This document shows, in pieces, positions 49,621 to 61,754 of a DNA stretch of 64,000 nucleotides. Positions within the stretch are counted from its first letter, which is position 1; every line of letters starts with the position of its first letter. This stretch comes from Nepenthes gracilis (taxonomy: Eukaryota > Streptophyta > Magnoliopsida > Caryophyllales > Nepenthaceae), in the NCBI GenBank assembly GCA_033239525.1, contig BSYO01000015.1:17669713-17733712 (forward strand), given 5' to 3'. Under the pieces are notes generated by a model, which was not told where the DNA came from, made no database searches, and saw only the letters and a list, made by a program, of their open reading frames with translations. The translations under genes were made by a program, and so were the position numbers.

Positions 49621-51767
49621 AGTTACTTTACGTGAGCAGTTAGCCAGTATGCAAGTTACGTTTAGTGAAAATTCGATATTTTAGCATCACTAAAAATCGC
49701 GTCTTTATTTTTAAGCTTATAATCAGACAATCTGCATATTTTAAAATCAAGAGCACTCATCATGATCCATGAACTAGAATGTATGTAATTGCGATTGACC
49801 TGAACAGCTAGTAAACAACCTAATTTTTGAGTTCATGGACCGGAACTTGATCCTACAATTGAATATGTTACAAAATATGCCCAAATCTTGATTGGGACAT
49901 TTTGAAATCACAGAACTAAACTAGTTATAAATTTCAAACCCTAATTCAAGAAATAAGGGATTGAGATAGAAATCCAATTAAATGATATTAAAATATTAAC
50001 ACTTTGCATCATTGTAAACTAAAAAATCATCGGAACATCAGATCATAAAGCATTTGATAAAATCTAAGAATCAAAAGGTTCTAATCCCATTTAGTATTTT
50101 AAAAAATTCTTAAAGAAAAATAAAAAGTATTGGATTGGAGTCATCTATAATGTTGGATTACCCAAGGAGTCCACCATGAGTGTAAAGGCTTTTTGGCCAC
50201 TACCGGGCTGAATGCCCAAACCTTAACGCCAACAAGGTAGCCTTTAAAGTTAATGTGCGGACGAAGAAGAAGAGGGTGAAAATAAATGGCTATCAATTAC
50301 ATGGCTTTTATGACCTCTATGTGTGACCATTCATGAAAACTTTAATCACTCGATGACTCCGTGGGATGAATCGAGTTGAATCCGATGGCCTTCAAGGAGC
50401 TTGAAAGTAAAGAAACAAAATCACAGTAGGATCATTAAGTGAACAAGAAAATTAGTCCATCAACCGAGTTAGATTCTAAAACTCAAGAAATTGAGCATTT
50501 GCTCGAGCAAGTCACAACTTTAGAAGTGTTCCTTCTCGAAAAGATCTAAAACTTGAATGGGTCCACAAAATTAGACCATATGCTCGAAAAAATGGTGCGT
50601 TGGAGCAAAATTGTTTAACGTGAATCCTAAAACTACTTTTTTGCCACAAAAAATTTCACACCAACACGCTTACAAATTCAAACTCATGCAACCTGCTCGA
50701 TGTGGAAAATGCGTCCACTCCATCATTTGCCAACTTATATATAAAAAATGGACAAATCTCCAAAGTATGTGCCTACTTTTTTAAGTTGGTTAATACCAAA
50801 TACCATGGCTAAAAATTAATGAACGGTTTGTAAAAAGATTGAATTCTAAAAAAAAAAAGAGAGAAAAGAGAGAAGAAGAAGAAGATTTGTTGATCCGTTT
50901 GGATTTTCAATCAAATTTTAGTTTTGTTATTTGTATATTAGTTCAGTTATTTGAGGGGGAGTTCTTGTTATTGTAAAGAATATTTGTCGGGTTTTATCTC
51001 TACTCTCTCACTTTATATTTCTATGCATGCTGTTATGTTGTTTTTTTTTATTTTTATTTTTATTGTTGATATTGATTGATTCTTATAATTTGGGATTTTT
51101 GTAACTCATGTCTTAGTGTTCAGTATTTTAGTAAAAATTTGACTTTCGAATTTATTGTAAAGTGGTTTTCTCCCTCGTTTTATAGGGAGTTTTCGTAAAA
51201 ATCATATCTTTATTGTTTGTGCTTACTTATTGTGTGCTTACTATCATTTACTACGTATTTTCTCGTGGTTTAAATAAGTATTTAATTCTAACACATAACA
51301 CCTCATTCTCTCCGACAAAATTTTATCTGAATCATGGCCCTCTAATTATTTACTCATTATTTCCAACTTAATTGTTGAATAATTTTCACAAAATTTAGTG
51401 TTGGATAATATTTCAAAGAGACAGTCACAAATCTTATGAAACACTCGTTTTAATTTGTGATGTGTAAGATCTGAATTAAAATAATTGAAAATTTTACCCA
51501 AAATCTTTCAAAATAGAATACAGTTCTAATGCACACGTCTTAATTTAGGTGGTATGTCTTTTTTAAAAAAATGAATTTTATAACAATTCATGGACTCATA
51601 GTTTCCATGAATTATTAAAAAAAAAAAAGTTTTTTTGGTGTTTTAAGAAATTTTCAATTCATAATTATTAAGTATTTTTATTTTTTATAAATCCCCGTTA
51701 CAATTTTTGTTGTTGTTTTCTTAAATTACAAAATGTCAATTTATAATATCTTTAAAAATTATTTCAT
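49621..51767. other. Spacer, no gene seen
   Basis: Mixed AT-rich DNA. 50180-50620 is less AT-rich and has scraps suggestive of decayed coding sequence (tgctcgagcaagtcac, attagaccatatgctcg), but no frame survives. Confidence 0.5.
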
Positions 51768-52181
51768 AAAACATCGGTCAATCGAGCGGTTCAAAAGGCC
51801 GTTTGCTTTGCAGCAGCCATCATCTGCCGGTCATCAAATTCAAAATAGAGATCAACTCAAACTAAAAAGATGGAGAAATTGTATAATAATTAAAATATAC
51901 CTTTTAGATTAACATATATTTTTAAGATAAATAATACGATAAAGTCATCTTTATATATTTATTTTATTATAATATTTTATTTATTTATTTATATATTCTC
52001 TAAAATATGTATAATATTAAATTACCCAAAAGCATTGAAAAGTGTTCGAGAAAATGCAAGATGCATTTATTTTTATTTAGTTACTTATAAAGTTAATTAT
52101 CAAATTTTATTTAAGAGTAATTAATGGTTTGAACTTTGATCTCACGCAGCCACCTATTCGAATTACTTATGAATATTCAAT
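51768..52181 (+). repeat. Direct repeat, copy 2 of a ~400-bp block
   Basis: Matches 48616-49015 almost base for base. It differs by a few short insertions, such as ttgaactttgatc before the cacgcagccacct motif. Confidence 0.9.
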
Positions 52182-54300
52182 TTTTTTTGAATTACTTAAA
52201 TCAGTTCAATGAAACTGAACACTTAATCGAATCGGTTCACATAATTTTATATATTATAATATTTAATTAAAATTATAAAATATAACATATGTGATGCATC
52301 CTGAATTCGGGTTTAGCAGCTCCGGGGCTTGTGCTGATGTCGAGTCCAATTTCCATCCTGTGCAGTTAGGATTTTGCACACTATAATAAAAGACAAAACA
52401 ATAAGTCAAAGGAAAACGACAGGACTCGTTCTCCGATTTATCTTTCGACACTCAAATTAACAATATTCCTTACAAAATAGAGAAGGTAAAAATAGAATAT
52501 GCTAAAGTTGATGCTCTGAAGAGGATTTGTGAGCCTAGTTCGGAGGTGCACTTATTGTGGAGTGGCATTAGATCGTAGTGCACTCATGGAGAGCGACTTT
52601 TCAAACCACTGGGTTCGTTGGAAACGAGTAGTGGGAAAAAGAACATCAATTTGTTGCTTGAGGGATGGTTTACTTGTGTGAGTTTAAGTACAGAAGAGAG
52701 CGTATTTTTGGAGTGTGCCCCCAGAGTTTTTTATAGCTATTGGACCTCGCCACTTTCTTTAGACGGCAAGGTGGGCTACCAACCATCTGAGAGAATCATT
52801 TTCATTCATCGTGAGGATGCAAGTGCCATTTAGGGCTGTAACGATTGGGAGGGAGGATTTCTTTCCTCGTAAAGATGTTACATGTCGTGAATACTGAACC
52901 TTCCATTGTGAATCATGCATTGACTCGAGAGCTTCCATTCCAGAATGTGTGCTGATTTGGGGACTTCTGTTATAGAGGAGGCTACCACATGGAGAGATCC
53001 TCAGTATTGCAGCTAATTATGGCAGATGACCGTTACGTGTAGAAAAGAGCTCATGAGCCGCGTTTGGTTTGGGCCGTATCGGGCTACCTGATGATCTTCT
53101 CCCATCAATTGAGACGTTGAACATTTTTTGAGCTAATGGGTTGCGATACTTTCTGAGTCGATTGCCTCTTTAAATCGATCCACTTCAGCCGTCCCCATCA
53201 ATATGTAATTTAGAAATTTAATTTAGTCATGTGATATTTAATAAGTTAATTATACATTTGCAATAATATATCAATACAATGCCAACAACATAGATTTTTA
53301 TTCAATAATAAATATTTGTATTTTTTCATTTTGAGTTATCTTATATATCTTATCACCACAATTAATCCTTAATATTAATTAAATAATATGTTTTTATAAT
53401 TAATGTGTACCTAAGATCTAAATTATTGGTATACAAAATTTGTATCAAAATAAATTAATAAAAGGTAATAGGTATACGATATTCATATTTCAATATATCT
53501 TTTAACATTCAAATTAATAATAATTTTAATAAAAATAAAAAAATATAAAAAAGAAAAGGAAGGGGGCTGTGCTTTGATATTTTATTTATACTTGTTATAG
53601 AAAATTGATTGCCTGAGTATATGTTTATCAGATTGTTCGATATCCCCTAGAGTTGATTGGGAGTTTGTATTTATAGGTTTAATGCCAATTGTTTTGTCTA
53701 TTCAAAATTAGTGTGATTTTTGTCTAAAATATTGTGTTGTTTTAATTTTTAATAGTTATCTTTTTTAATAACAATTATTTACAGTGGTTTAGTTACAGTC
53801 TGATAGGTGAGGCCTTACACTTATCTAGACTTTACGGTCTAATTCAATGCGCCTCTACATTCATCAATGATAATCCATTTATCATTTTGTTGAGTTATTA
53901 AGCATTTCAATCATTCATATTTGTAATCACTTGATAACTCGGCCATTTACTCACTCAGATCAACCTTTAACAAGATTGTCTACCGAATCAGTTTCATACC
54001 TGAATGATTAACTCAAATCCAAGTCAGGTTAAATCATTTTTATTTAGACCATACCTAATACTAAGTAAAAAGAAGAAGAAGAAGAAGAAGGCATTTATAT
54101 TAAATTAAATACTTTTGTTTTGTTTACTTTTTTAATTTATATAATATGATAACTGATACATCTTAGAAATTTGAAATATCATATGAATTAGGAAATTGGG
54201 TATAAATGTGATTTAGGAAGGTTTTACTCCACTTAGTGCACTCAAATATTTGAGTATCTTTTTTCTATTTTTCTCTTTGATTCCTCTTCAGTTTGGTAGG
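52182..54300. other. Spacer with unrecognised frame remnants
   Basis: 52490-53180 is less AT-rich and holds a 71-codon frame at 52618-52833 (METSSGKKNINLLLEGWF...) that I do not recognise. A piece near 52630-52680 (ggaaaaagaacatcaat...gagggatggtttacttgtgtgag) also occurs near 49190-49240, linking it to the local duplications. A short (AAG)n run lies at 54066-54090. Confidence 0.45.
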
Positions 54301-55150
54301 TGATTGGACTCCTAAAATTTGGCTGGTCTAAGGCCCAAGCCCACGAGCAAAAGGGAGGACTAACTGAAGAAGGCCCATGACGCAAACTCATCAGAAGCAG
54401 CCAACTTGAGCGGGCTAGACTGAGTCCAGTCTAGTGGCCTGAAATGGGCAACAGAAGTCCACCCACGACGATGTTTCCCGCGCAACTGCCAACAAACATG
54501 TACAACTCAATAGGAGAGAAGATCAACCTTTTTCATGTCCGGTTTGAATAGCTCAATGGATATTCCCAAAATATTTTTCATGATGTTTCCCAAATTTACG
54601 CACCTCCCGGAATGGCAACTGAAACCGACAAGATCCTGCATGGGATTATTTGCCGTCCCAGATGGCAATGAGAATCTAGTGAATCGCTTCTTAGATAACG
54701 TGATCACACCACAATTTTCATGACCCTCTTGGAAAAGGAAACAATCCCCGCAGCAAGCAGCTATTGCCATGAGTAGCGCCCTCAATCATCATGCCAGTTC
54801 AGCCTTCCGAGTTGTCACCAATCGCTAAGGCAGTTGAGACTCGACTGCCTTTTCCATTTATAAATACCTCTTCACTACAGCAGAAGGAGGAAAGACGGAG
54901 AATTCAGAGAAATGAAAAATTTAGAAAGAGAAAGCCCAAAGATGGTACAATCAGATAAGGCCTTACGTTGCCTAAAAACCACCTCCAACAAAGAAGAATA
55001 AAAGGCAAAAAGAAGATGAGGGAGAGAGCTTTGAGAGTCCAGCGACCCAATTCCTTCCTAGTTCAATTGGGGCAATCTCCATCACAATGACGTAAGCTAC
55101 GCCCAAGCTTTTGGAGAAGCATCCAGACCCACCTCTCCTGACTGGCCATT

Positions 55151-56190
55151 AGTTTGTGTTAGGGTCATTTTTATGATTGTCATATTCCGTGACCATATAT
55201 AATATTGTATCGGTATCGGGTTATATTTTATCGAAATGCTGCATCAATATGTATCCATTGCTGTCCGTTCCAACTTCTACGGATACCGCGCCTGCCATGA
55301 GCTCTCCATCCGCTCGAGCCCAAAATCTTGAAGCCTCGCTCTCTCTGTGAGCTCTCTACCCACTCAACCCCAAAAACCTGAAGCATTGTGCTAGCCGTGA
55401 GCTCGCCACGAGTTTGAACACAAAATCCTAAAAGGCTCCACTCGCTACTCGCTACCTTCTCGCTCGAGCATCGCGACAATGGATAAATTTTTTAAAGCTG
55501 TTTTTCAAGTCCTCTATATATATGTGCCCTATTTCTTTTATCCAAACTTTTGACTAAGCATTTTGGCACACCTCTCATTGAAAAATATTCATCTTTTACT
55601 TCTCTAATCTTCCTATAATTGAGAAAACCGATTATTTCTCATTGAGTTTTATATTCTAACAAGTTTTCTCAACACCTTCTCTTTCCCGATCCCATATTGC
55701 TACTCTTCTACCTTCGTTGGTGACATCAATACGTTGAAGAAGGAGACTCGATCATATTTGGCAATTTAAGTGGCACAAGAGGGAAGATTGACGTGAAAAC
55801 CGGAAGGTATCCGGTTCCGTTACCATGGGCAAATCCAATGAGTTCCTTGGTAATGATCACAAGACGGGAGTAAGTCGATTTGGTTAGTGTGTCATTACCA
55901 CTCGGTTTGTAAGTTGATTTTTATAGTGCATTTCTTTCCTAATTGTTGATACTCGGAGAGTTTTTCTCGATTATCGTGGATATCGATCTTTTTCTTCGTC
56001 ACCAAAAATCGTGCCTTTTTATTATTATTACTCATCATTATATATATATGGTGCATGCTTGTTATTATTGTTAACATTTAGAAATAAATATTCATTACGT
56101 GTATTAAATGTTTAGCTTTTTTACTACTTTCACTATTGTTGCACAGGGGTCGGGACATTATTGCATAATTTGGGACGAAAAATTCTTTTT
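55151..56190 (+). mobile_element. LTR-like insertion nested in the second LTR
   Basis: The insert contains a candidate LTR from TGTTAGGGTCA (55157) to gggacattattgCA (56165), with a TATA-like ctatatatatgtgccc near 55513. Flanking tagtttg and taatttg nearly match, but about 25 bp more of non-LTR sequence follow before the host LTR resumes at ggctaccgctct. Exact ends are therefore uncertain. It has no coding capacity. Confidence 0.55.
55299..55440. repeat. 50-bp triplication in the nested LTR
   Basis: Three adjacent units, each beginning gagctc and containing a ccaaaa(t/a)c(t/c)tgaag block. Confidence 0.75.
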
Positions 56191-56847
56191 CAGTTGGCTA
56201 CCGCTCTAGTTGGCCCCTAGGCTAGCCACCTCTTGAAGACGGCTAGCTCTATCCAATCCGGCCTAGGGTCGAATAGTCTTCTGTCAAGCAGAAGGCCAGC
56301 CCTCTTTGCAGTGCCGATAGACCACCCATGATGCAAACTGTCCAGTGACAAAAAAAAAACTCTAGAGAAGACCCCGCAACATATGACAAAAAAGGCAGAT
56401 AATCTCTCCCATCCAAAGATGTTCCACATTGAACGCCCATCCTCATTTAAGCCGCCACAACTTAGGTGCACCCCTAAAACGCTCATCTACAAGCGCTCCT
56501 CAAAGACACCCCTCAACCAGACGCATCTTCAAGCCGTCCCTTAGCGGGCACACTTCTAAACCGCCATTCAATTGGCACATCCAAATACTCAATCTACCAT
56601 AATATGCATCTACGGATCTTCTCGCGTCTTCCTTATATCTTTCTATTTTTTTGAAACAATTTTTGACTTTAACGTTGAAAGATATACGGTGGGAGTAATT
56701 TTTGCTATTCCTGACCTCTCATTTTCAATTATAGTATGTAAGATCTAGGTTCGATTCTACCGTCGTAGACCTGCTTTAGTTCGACATGATAAGAAAGATC
56801 AAGTGGATTTTTGACTCCAATAGTAACCCGAATTCATGATCGTATCA

Positions 56848-57952
56848 GAAGTAGCTGTATTTATAGTCAGAATCCTTATTCATATATTGAGTTGTTTTGA
56901 AAACAATTGTTGGGAGGTGTTATTTTTTAGTATGTAATTATCGTCTCAATTTAATAAGAAAATCGTATTATTATTAACAGTAAGACCGTTTCAATCATTT
57001 TTATATATAATTATTTATTAATTTATTATTATTCTTTAATTTTTTAGTAGTCGACCATTGGAATTGAATCTTATAGTTAATACTAAGGAGAATCGTTGTT
57101 TAGTTATCCTTACTCGTCTTTAACTTTTACATTTGGATTGTTAAAACTTGGGCCTTATTTCATATTTATACTGGACCGATCTCTCTTGGACCGTAGCCAA
57201 TAATAACTAATAATTCAAAACTGAACCAATATTATAAAAAAAATTAAATTCACATGAAAATTTATAATAAACCGTTTAATTATCCTAATTTTTATTTAAT
57301 TTTAAAGGTTTCAGTTTTTTTTACACGGTCAACGGCTTTTTAAATTCCCGTCGTCTGCGGCTGCTCTGTCCCCACCGATTGCCACGAACACTTTCTTCCG
57401 GTTCGAATGCACGCGCTTTGGGAGGAGTTTGGGCTGAAAGTGTTGTCAGCAGCATGGAATCCGCCGCGCCATCGTAGCCGTTGGATTAACACCGACTGTC
57501 GTGTAACAAAACCGATGCCGCCCTCTTCCCCGGGTAGTGGATCCGCTGCAACCACTCCCACCCGTAAAATCTAATCACATCCGTCAACGGACCGCCACGA
57601 AGTCTCGTATCTATCTAGAAAGCAACGGCTTACCTTTTTACCTTTAACTGGTGTTTGAAAAAGGTGCGTGCAAATATCAGTGGAGTTTACTTCTTTCTAC
57701 CGGAAATTGTGGCCTTACTTTTTTTTTTTTTTATTTTCTGAAATTTAACGGCTATTTATGTTTGATAGGAGATGAAAATATTAAAATATATTGTCAGAAG
57801 ATCCGGATGAGATTTTATGTTTGATGAAGCTTGAAAATATTAGAATGGATGATGAAATGCTGATTGTAGGGAGCTAAATTTACATAAGAAAATAATAAAT
57901 TTAGTACGAGATAGATTGCTCATCTAGAGTCAAAAATTAAAATAATATTAAA
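56848..57952. other. Spacer with a GC-richer patch
   Basis: 57340-57610 is GC-rich and promoter-like (ccgtcgtctgcggc, ccgccgcgccatcg), but no gene follows it on + and the 73-codon frame on - lacks support. A T run lies at 57719-57732. Confidence 0.45.
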
Positions 57953-57957
57953 AAGAT

Positions 57958-58131
57958 TGTGATGTTTCATATTGGATGGGGAGAAAAACGAGACATGCCT
58001 TATAAGGATGTAGATATCTTTTTCTTGTGGACGTGTTTTGCGGGCAATGGAGACTGTCTATGAAGAACAAAAATGTATGCTTGTGTGGTAAAGTGGATAA
58101 TATTCACAAGCGGGAGCCCAAGAATGTTACA
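57958..58131 (+). repeat. TRIM 5' LTR (174 bp)
   Basis: Contains ccttataagg as a TATA-like core. Same length as the 3' LTR despite many substitutions. Confidence 0.85.
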
Positions 58132-58197
58132 AATGATATTAGAGGCGGGGTTCGATTCGGTGTGTCAGCGCGGACGTTGGGCTCCCAAGGGGTGGGT

Positions 58198-58371
58198 TGT
58201 GATGTCACACATCGAATGAGGGAGGGAAACGAAGAGTACCTTATAAGGGTGTAAATACATCCCTTTATGGATGCGTTTTGAGGGCTGTAGAGGCCGTCTA
58301 CCAAGAACAAAGCCGTGCGCCTGTGTGATAAAACGGACAATATTCATAAACGGATGCCCGAAAATGTTACA
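58198..58371 (+). repeat. TRIM 3' LTR (174 bp)
   Basis: Matches the 5' LTR at ccttataaggrtgta, gttttg.gggc, gaacaaa..ygt and gataatattca-type blocks. Ends TGTTACA before AAGAT. Confidence 0.85.
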
Positions 58372-58376
58372 AAGAT

Positions 58377-59200
58377 GTCAAATTTTAGAAGACTTTAAAT
58401 GACGTTTGATAAATATTAACTGTGAAGTATTAATTAACTGACACTATTTGTGTTAGTATGATGAAAAGATCAATAGAAAGTAGATGTGACTATTAAAAGA
58501 CACAACCACCGTGACTATAATCTTTTCTAGCTTTAGAATTATAATCACTATAGTCCTTTTTATTGCAATGTTTGCATTTCAAAATTATTCAAACTCATAA
58601 ATTAAAAAATGTATAACGACCCAAGATAATAACAATATTTTTTATAAAAATTAGGGTTGTCAGGCATTATAAAAAATCATAACTTTTATATAAATCTCCG
58701 ATCTACCTTCGTCTATACGCAGAGGTAATATAGGAACCATCTCAGTTGATATAGTTGATCTGTGTACTCCCAGATGACTAACCAAGGCACCAAGCGGTAG
58801 CCCTCTCAATTATTTCCTTTCACATCTCTTTACGAGAGACTTTGTAGTAAATCTATGGTTTCATTTACCGCTCAACCCATAATTTAATTAAATATTATTA
58901 AGTGATATTATATTTTATTTATTTATATATATCTGATAAATTTATATTTTGATAATTAATTGATAAAATATTATATTATAATGAATATATGACCCATGAT
59001 TAAAAGTTAATTTGTAAACATTACTCTTTTTCAGTATAGTGTATTAATGTCAATTTTTTCAGTTAATAAGTAAGAATAATTTGTAGAAAATATTTATTAT
59101 CAAAATTTTTGATTCCGTTTTACCTTATTAGCAAAAATTCTGTGAATGGCCTGGCCCTAATAAATCTAATTAAATTCCGTTCTATTTGCGGCCGCAATTG
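58377..59200. other. Spacer upstream of the ERF gene
   Basis: AT-rich, no gene seen. A notI-like gcggccgc occurs near 59188. Confidence 0.5.
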
Positions 59201-59227
59201 AGTGGCCATCAGAACCAATTAAAAATC

Positions 59228-59234
59228 AGCCGCC
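59228..59234 (+). promoter_or_regulatory. GCC-box (AGCCGCC) upstream of the ERF gene
   Basis: Exact AGCCGCC, the DNA site bound by ERF proteins, about 400 bp before the ERF start codon. It would allow self-repression or control by other ERFs. It overlaps the start of a 40-bp direct repeat (59234-59262 and 59274-59302: gagattcgtacaatt, then cgaacggct or tgaacggct). Confidence 0.55.
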
Positions 59235-59409
59235 GAGATTCGTACAATTCGAACGGCTGATCCAGCGAGCGGCTGAGATTCGTACAATTTGAACGGCTCG
59301 TCGCAGATTATAATACTTCCTCAGGAGACATTCCGTATGCCCCACTTAATCGGGGGCTTATGACAGTGAATCGGCACCGTTCGCTGCGTTAGGGCGGCTG
59401 CTTCAGGTC

Positions 59410-59415
59410 AGTCAA
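59410..59415 (-). promoter_or_regulatory. W-box (TTGACT)
   Basis: TTGACT on -, a WRKY-factor site, about 225 bp upstream of the ERF start codon. Short motif; functional use is inferred. Confidence 0.35.
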
Positions 59416-59445
59416 AACCACCGTGACGGCGTCCCACCGTCCCCG

Positions 59446-59451
<6 letters not shown>

Positions 59452-59477
<26 letters not shown>

Positions 59478-59478
59478 C
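59452..59478. repeat. (CT)n tract in the ERF promoter
   Basis: About thirteen CT repeats, 40 bp upstream of the TATA box. Such tracts are common near plant transcription starts. Confidence 0.9.
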
Positions 59479-59518
59479 GTCATTCAATTTCTCGCCGTTC
59501 TCTCTCCTCCCCATCCGC

Positions 59519-59525
59519 TATAAAA
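59519..59525 (+). promoter_or_regulatory. TATA box of the ERF gene
   Basis: TATAAAA about 115 bp before the ERF start codon, placing transcription start near 59550 and giving a leader of roughly 85-90 bases. Confidence 0.65.
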
Positions 59526-59637
59526 TGCAGCCTGCTGTCTACTTTTTTCAATCAGGCAACCTCACAACCCGACAGCTGCCCCATTCAGTTACCAAAAGCA
59601 GTTACGCTTCGCAGGGAGGGAGAGTGGAGGAAAAGAT

Positions 59638-60450
59638 ATGGCGACGAAGGATATGACCGGCGGGGGAGGTAGAAACGCGAAGGAGGTGCATTTCAGAGGC
59701 GTAAGGAAGAGGCCGTGGGGGCGGTACGCCGCCGAGATTAGAGATCCAACCAAGAAGAGCCGCGTCTGGCTGGGGACCTTCGACACGGCGGAGGACGCTG
59801 CGCTTGCCTACGACGCCGCCGCCAGGGAGTTTCGCGGCCATAAGGCGAAAACTAACTTTCCTCTACCGTCTGAATCTATTGATGAGAGAAGTATTGTTAA
59901 ATGTAATTATTACTCGAAAATTAACCTGACTAGCAACAATCGGAGTCCGAGCCAGAGCAGTGTCATCGAGTCGTCGAGCCACGAGAAGTTCTCGACGCCG
60001 GCCTTGATGGTTGAGTCCTTGCCACTGGATCTCAAACTCGCACGTGGATCCGCGTCAGGCAGTGGCTCTGTCCGCGGATTCGACTCCTCTCTGAGGTTTC
60101 CTTTCCACCACCATCACGAGGCGCCTGTGACTCCATCCCCTGCGATTGGATCAGTCCTCTCCGGCTTCACGCCGATCGCAAACCAGTTTTACCTCATCGA
60201 CGCTACCGAACACCACAAGATGGCGAATTACAGTCATAGTACACGAAATCTCCCACAGTCACAGCAAAAGCCTCCTCTGAAACTGAACTGCGGCCAGGCA
60301 GAAAGTAATCTCCGCGCGCCGCTGGGCGGTGGGATCCAGAGTGACTCAGACTCATCTTCGATTGTAGATTTTCTAAACCAAGGTCTCAAAACTTCCCGTC
60401 GACTTCCAGATCTCGACCTGAACGAGTCGCCTCCGCTAGATCTGGCCTGA
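59638..60450 (+). CDS. ERF transcription repressor with EAR motif
   Basis: Intact, intronless, 270 residues. The AP2/ERF DNA-binding domain spans residues about 18-75: [20 protein letters not shown], then [20 protein letters not shown] and [17 protein letters not shown]. Ala and Asp at the group-defining positions (AAEIRD) mark the ERF rather than DREB branch, which reads the GCC-box. The middle is Ser/His-rich and disordered-looking. The C-terminus ends [15 protein letters not shown]; DLNxxP is the EAR motif that recruits TOPLESS-type co-repressors. This places it with the ERF3/ERF4-type repressors (subgroup VIII), which act in the nucleus in ethylene, stress and defence responses. The start fits the TATA box, and aagatATGgcg is a good plant start context. 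I cannot assign an orthologue. Confidence 0.93.
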   Translation: MATKDMTGGGGRNAKEVHFRGVRKRPWGRYAAEIRDPTKKSRVWLGTFDTAEDAALAYDAAAREFRGHKAKTNFPLPSESIDERSIVKCNYYSKINLTSNNRSPSQSSVIESSSHEKFSTPALMVESLPLDLKLARGSASGSGSVRGFDSSLRFPFHHHHEAPVTPSPAIGSVLSGFTPIANQFYLIDATEHHKMANYSHSTRNLPQSQQKPPLKLNCGQAESNLRAPLGGGIQSDSDSSSIVDFLNQGLKTSRRLPDLDLNESPPLDLA

Positions 60451-61580
60451 TCTCGTATTTTTTGGTCGTCGTTAACAGATCGCCCGACGTCGGAGGTTTT
60501 TTTTCCCTCTCCTTTTGATGTTAACTTAGGGTAAACGAAGACAAAGATAATGAGAGCTTGTACGATTAAACGTGATGTTACTCCTCCGGTATCCTGGAAA
60601 ATCATATGGATATCAACTTCTCCGTCCAGTTCCCCACTGATAATCTCTCATCACAATCTGTTCGCTTTTCAAATATTTTTGATATTTTTAAATAACGTAA
60701 AATTTTATTATATTGTTTGTTAATCTTCAAGGTAGAGTCGGTCGATTCTCGATCGAAACATAATTGCAAATCGAACGAACTTTTAAGGGATATCTGTCAT
60801 CTTAATGTGATGAGGAAATCAAGCATAGATTTGCCGACGTTTACAAATATGAGAGGAACAATTCTGATGTTATTTACTTTTTATTTTATTTTATTTTATT
60901 TTTGATTAATATTTGTAGATAGCAAGTGTGAAGACTCAACTAGCCGCCGTGGAAATTGACGAATTAAAGATTTAGTGGGACCAAAGAAAGAGAAAGGGAG
61001 AGGGCCCATTTACACTAAAGAAAGTACTAAAAATACATTAATTTTTCAGTTATATTTAAAATAACTTTTAATCACTAAAGTGTAGGTCAGATCTAAAATA
61101 AAATTAATTCGATTCAATAAAATATTGGCCTACGTAAACTTATTGATGAATGTGAAACAGCCGAATTATTAGACATAGGATGGATAATAATTATGAATTT
61201 GTCTGAATACTTGATCTGTTAAATATTCAAATGACAAGATTGTCAAAAGTATTTAAAAGCGAAACACCAATAGACTGATAAAAAATTAAATCAGGTATTA
61301 AATTTTGATAAATAGTTATATGAATCGAATATGAACGACTATATTAAAAAGGTAGCTACAGTCGATAATTTTAAACGGTTATATATTTGTGTAACAGTTA
61401 AGTTTTTAATCAGCATAATGTCTTAATTAATACACAGCTATACCGATTTAAAAAAAAAAAAAAACACAACTATAAATATGCCAATTTCCTTCACTCAGAG
61501 AGATCCCAAATCCAAAAAAACACTTACATCTTTTAATACTCAAGAAGTTAAGCTCTCTAATCCTGAAATTCTCTCACTTT

Positions 61581-61581
61581 N
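61581..61581. other. Undetermined base
   Basis: The only n in the window, just upstream of an (AAT)n tract. Confidence 1.
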
Positions 61582-61698
61582 CCGCTCATCATCGATTCCC
61601 TATTATCTTTAATTTTTATAGAAATGTTAAAATGATTTAAGTGTAATAAAAGGATATATATGAAGAGTAAATAATAATAATAAAGTAATAAAAATAGT

Positions 61699-61699
61699 A

Positions 61700-61754
<55 letters not shown>
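61699..61754. repeat. (AAT)n microsatellite
   Basis: About eighteen AAT repeats without interruption. Confidence 0.9.

Larger units (their letters stand above)
54301..56847 (+). mobile_element. Second LTR of the 44.3-kb family, interrupted
   Basis: It begins TGATTGGACTCC and ends gatcgtatCA, matching the solo LTR at 44276-45859 throughout. Examples are aggcccatgac, acctcccggaatg, the TATA (atttataaatacctc) near 54857, and gatatacggtggg. A ~1.04-kb insertion splits it near 55150 and 56190; without it the length is about 1.5 kb. Flanks gtagg and gaagt do not make a convincing duplication. It is probably a solo LTR. Confidence 0.7.
57958..58371 (+). mobile_element. TRIM element with intact structure
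   Basis: Terminal-repeat retrotransposon in miniature: two LTRs of 174 bp each (57958-58131 and 58198-58371), both starting TGTGATGT and ending TGTTACA, around a 66-bp interior. The interior starts aatgatattagaggc, close to the tRNA-Met primer site TGGTATCAGAGC. It ends with a purine-rich aaggggtgggt tract. AAGAT directly flanks both ends (57953-57957 and 58372-58376). It has no coding capacity and depends on proteins from other elements. The LTRs are strongly diverged, so the insertion is old. The 58027-58254 frame is not a gene. Confidence 0.9.

Noticed and set aside
44276..56847. A single retrotransposon bounded by the two 1.5-kb LTRs
   Set aside because: No primer site after the first LTR, no gag-pol in the 8.4 kb between, and outer flanks aaaga and gaagt do not match.
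58141..58165. tRNA-like ggttcgattc sequence
   Set aside because: No cloverleaf can be drawn; it is part of the TRIM interior next to the primer site.
59423..59656. 77-codon frame overlapping the ERF start, a possible upstream frame
   Set aside because: Its ATG and the internal ATG at 59525 lie at or before the TATA box, upstream of the likely transcription start.
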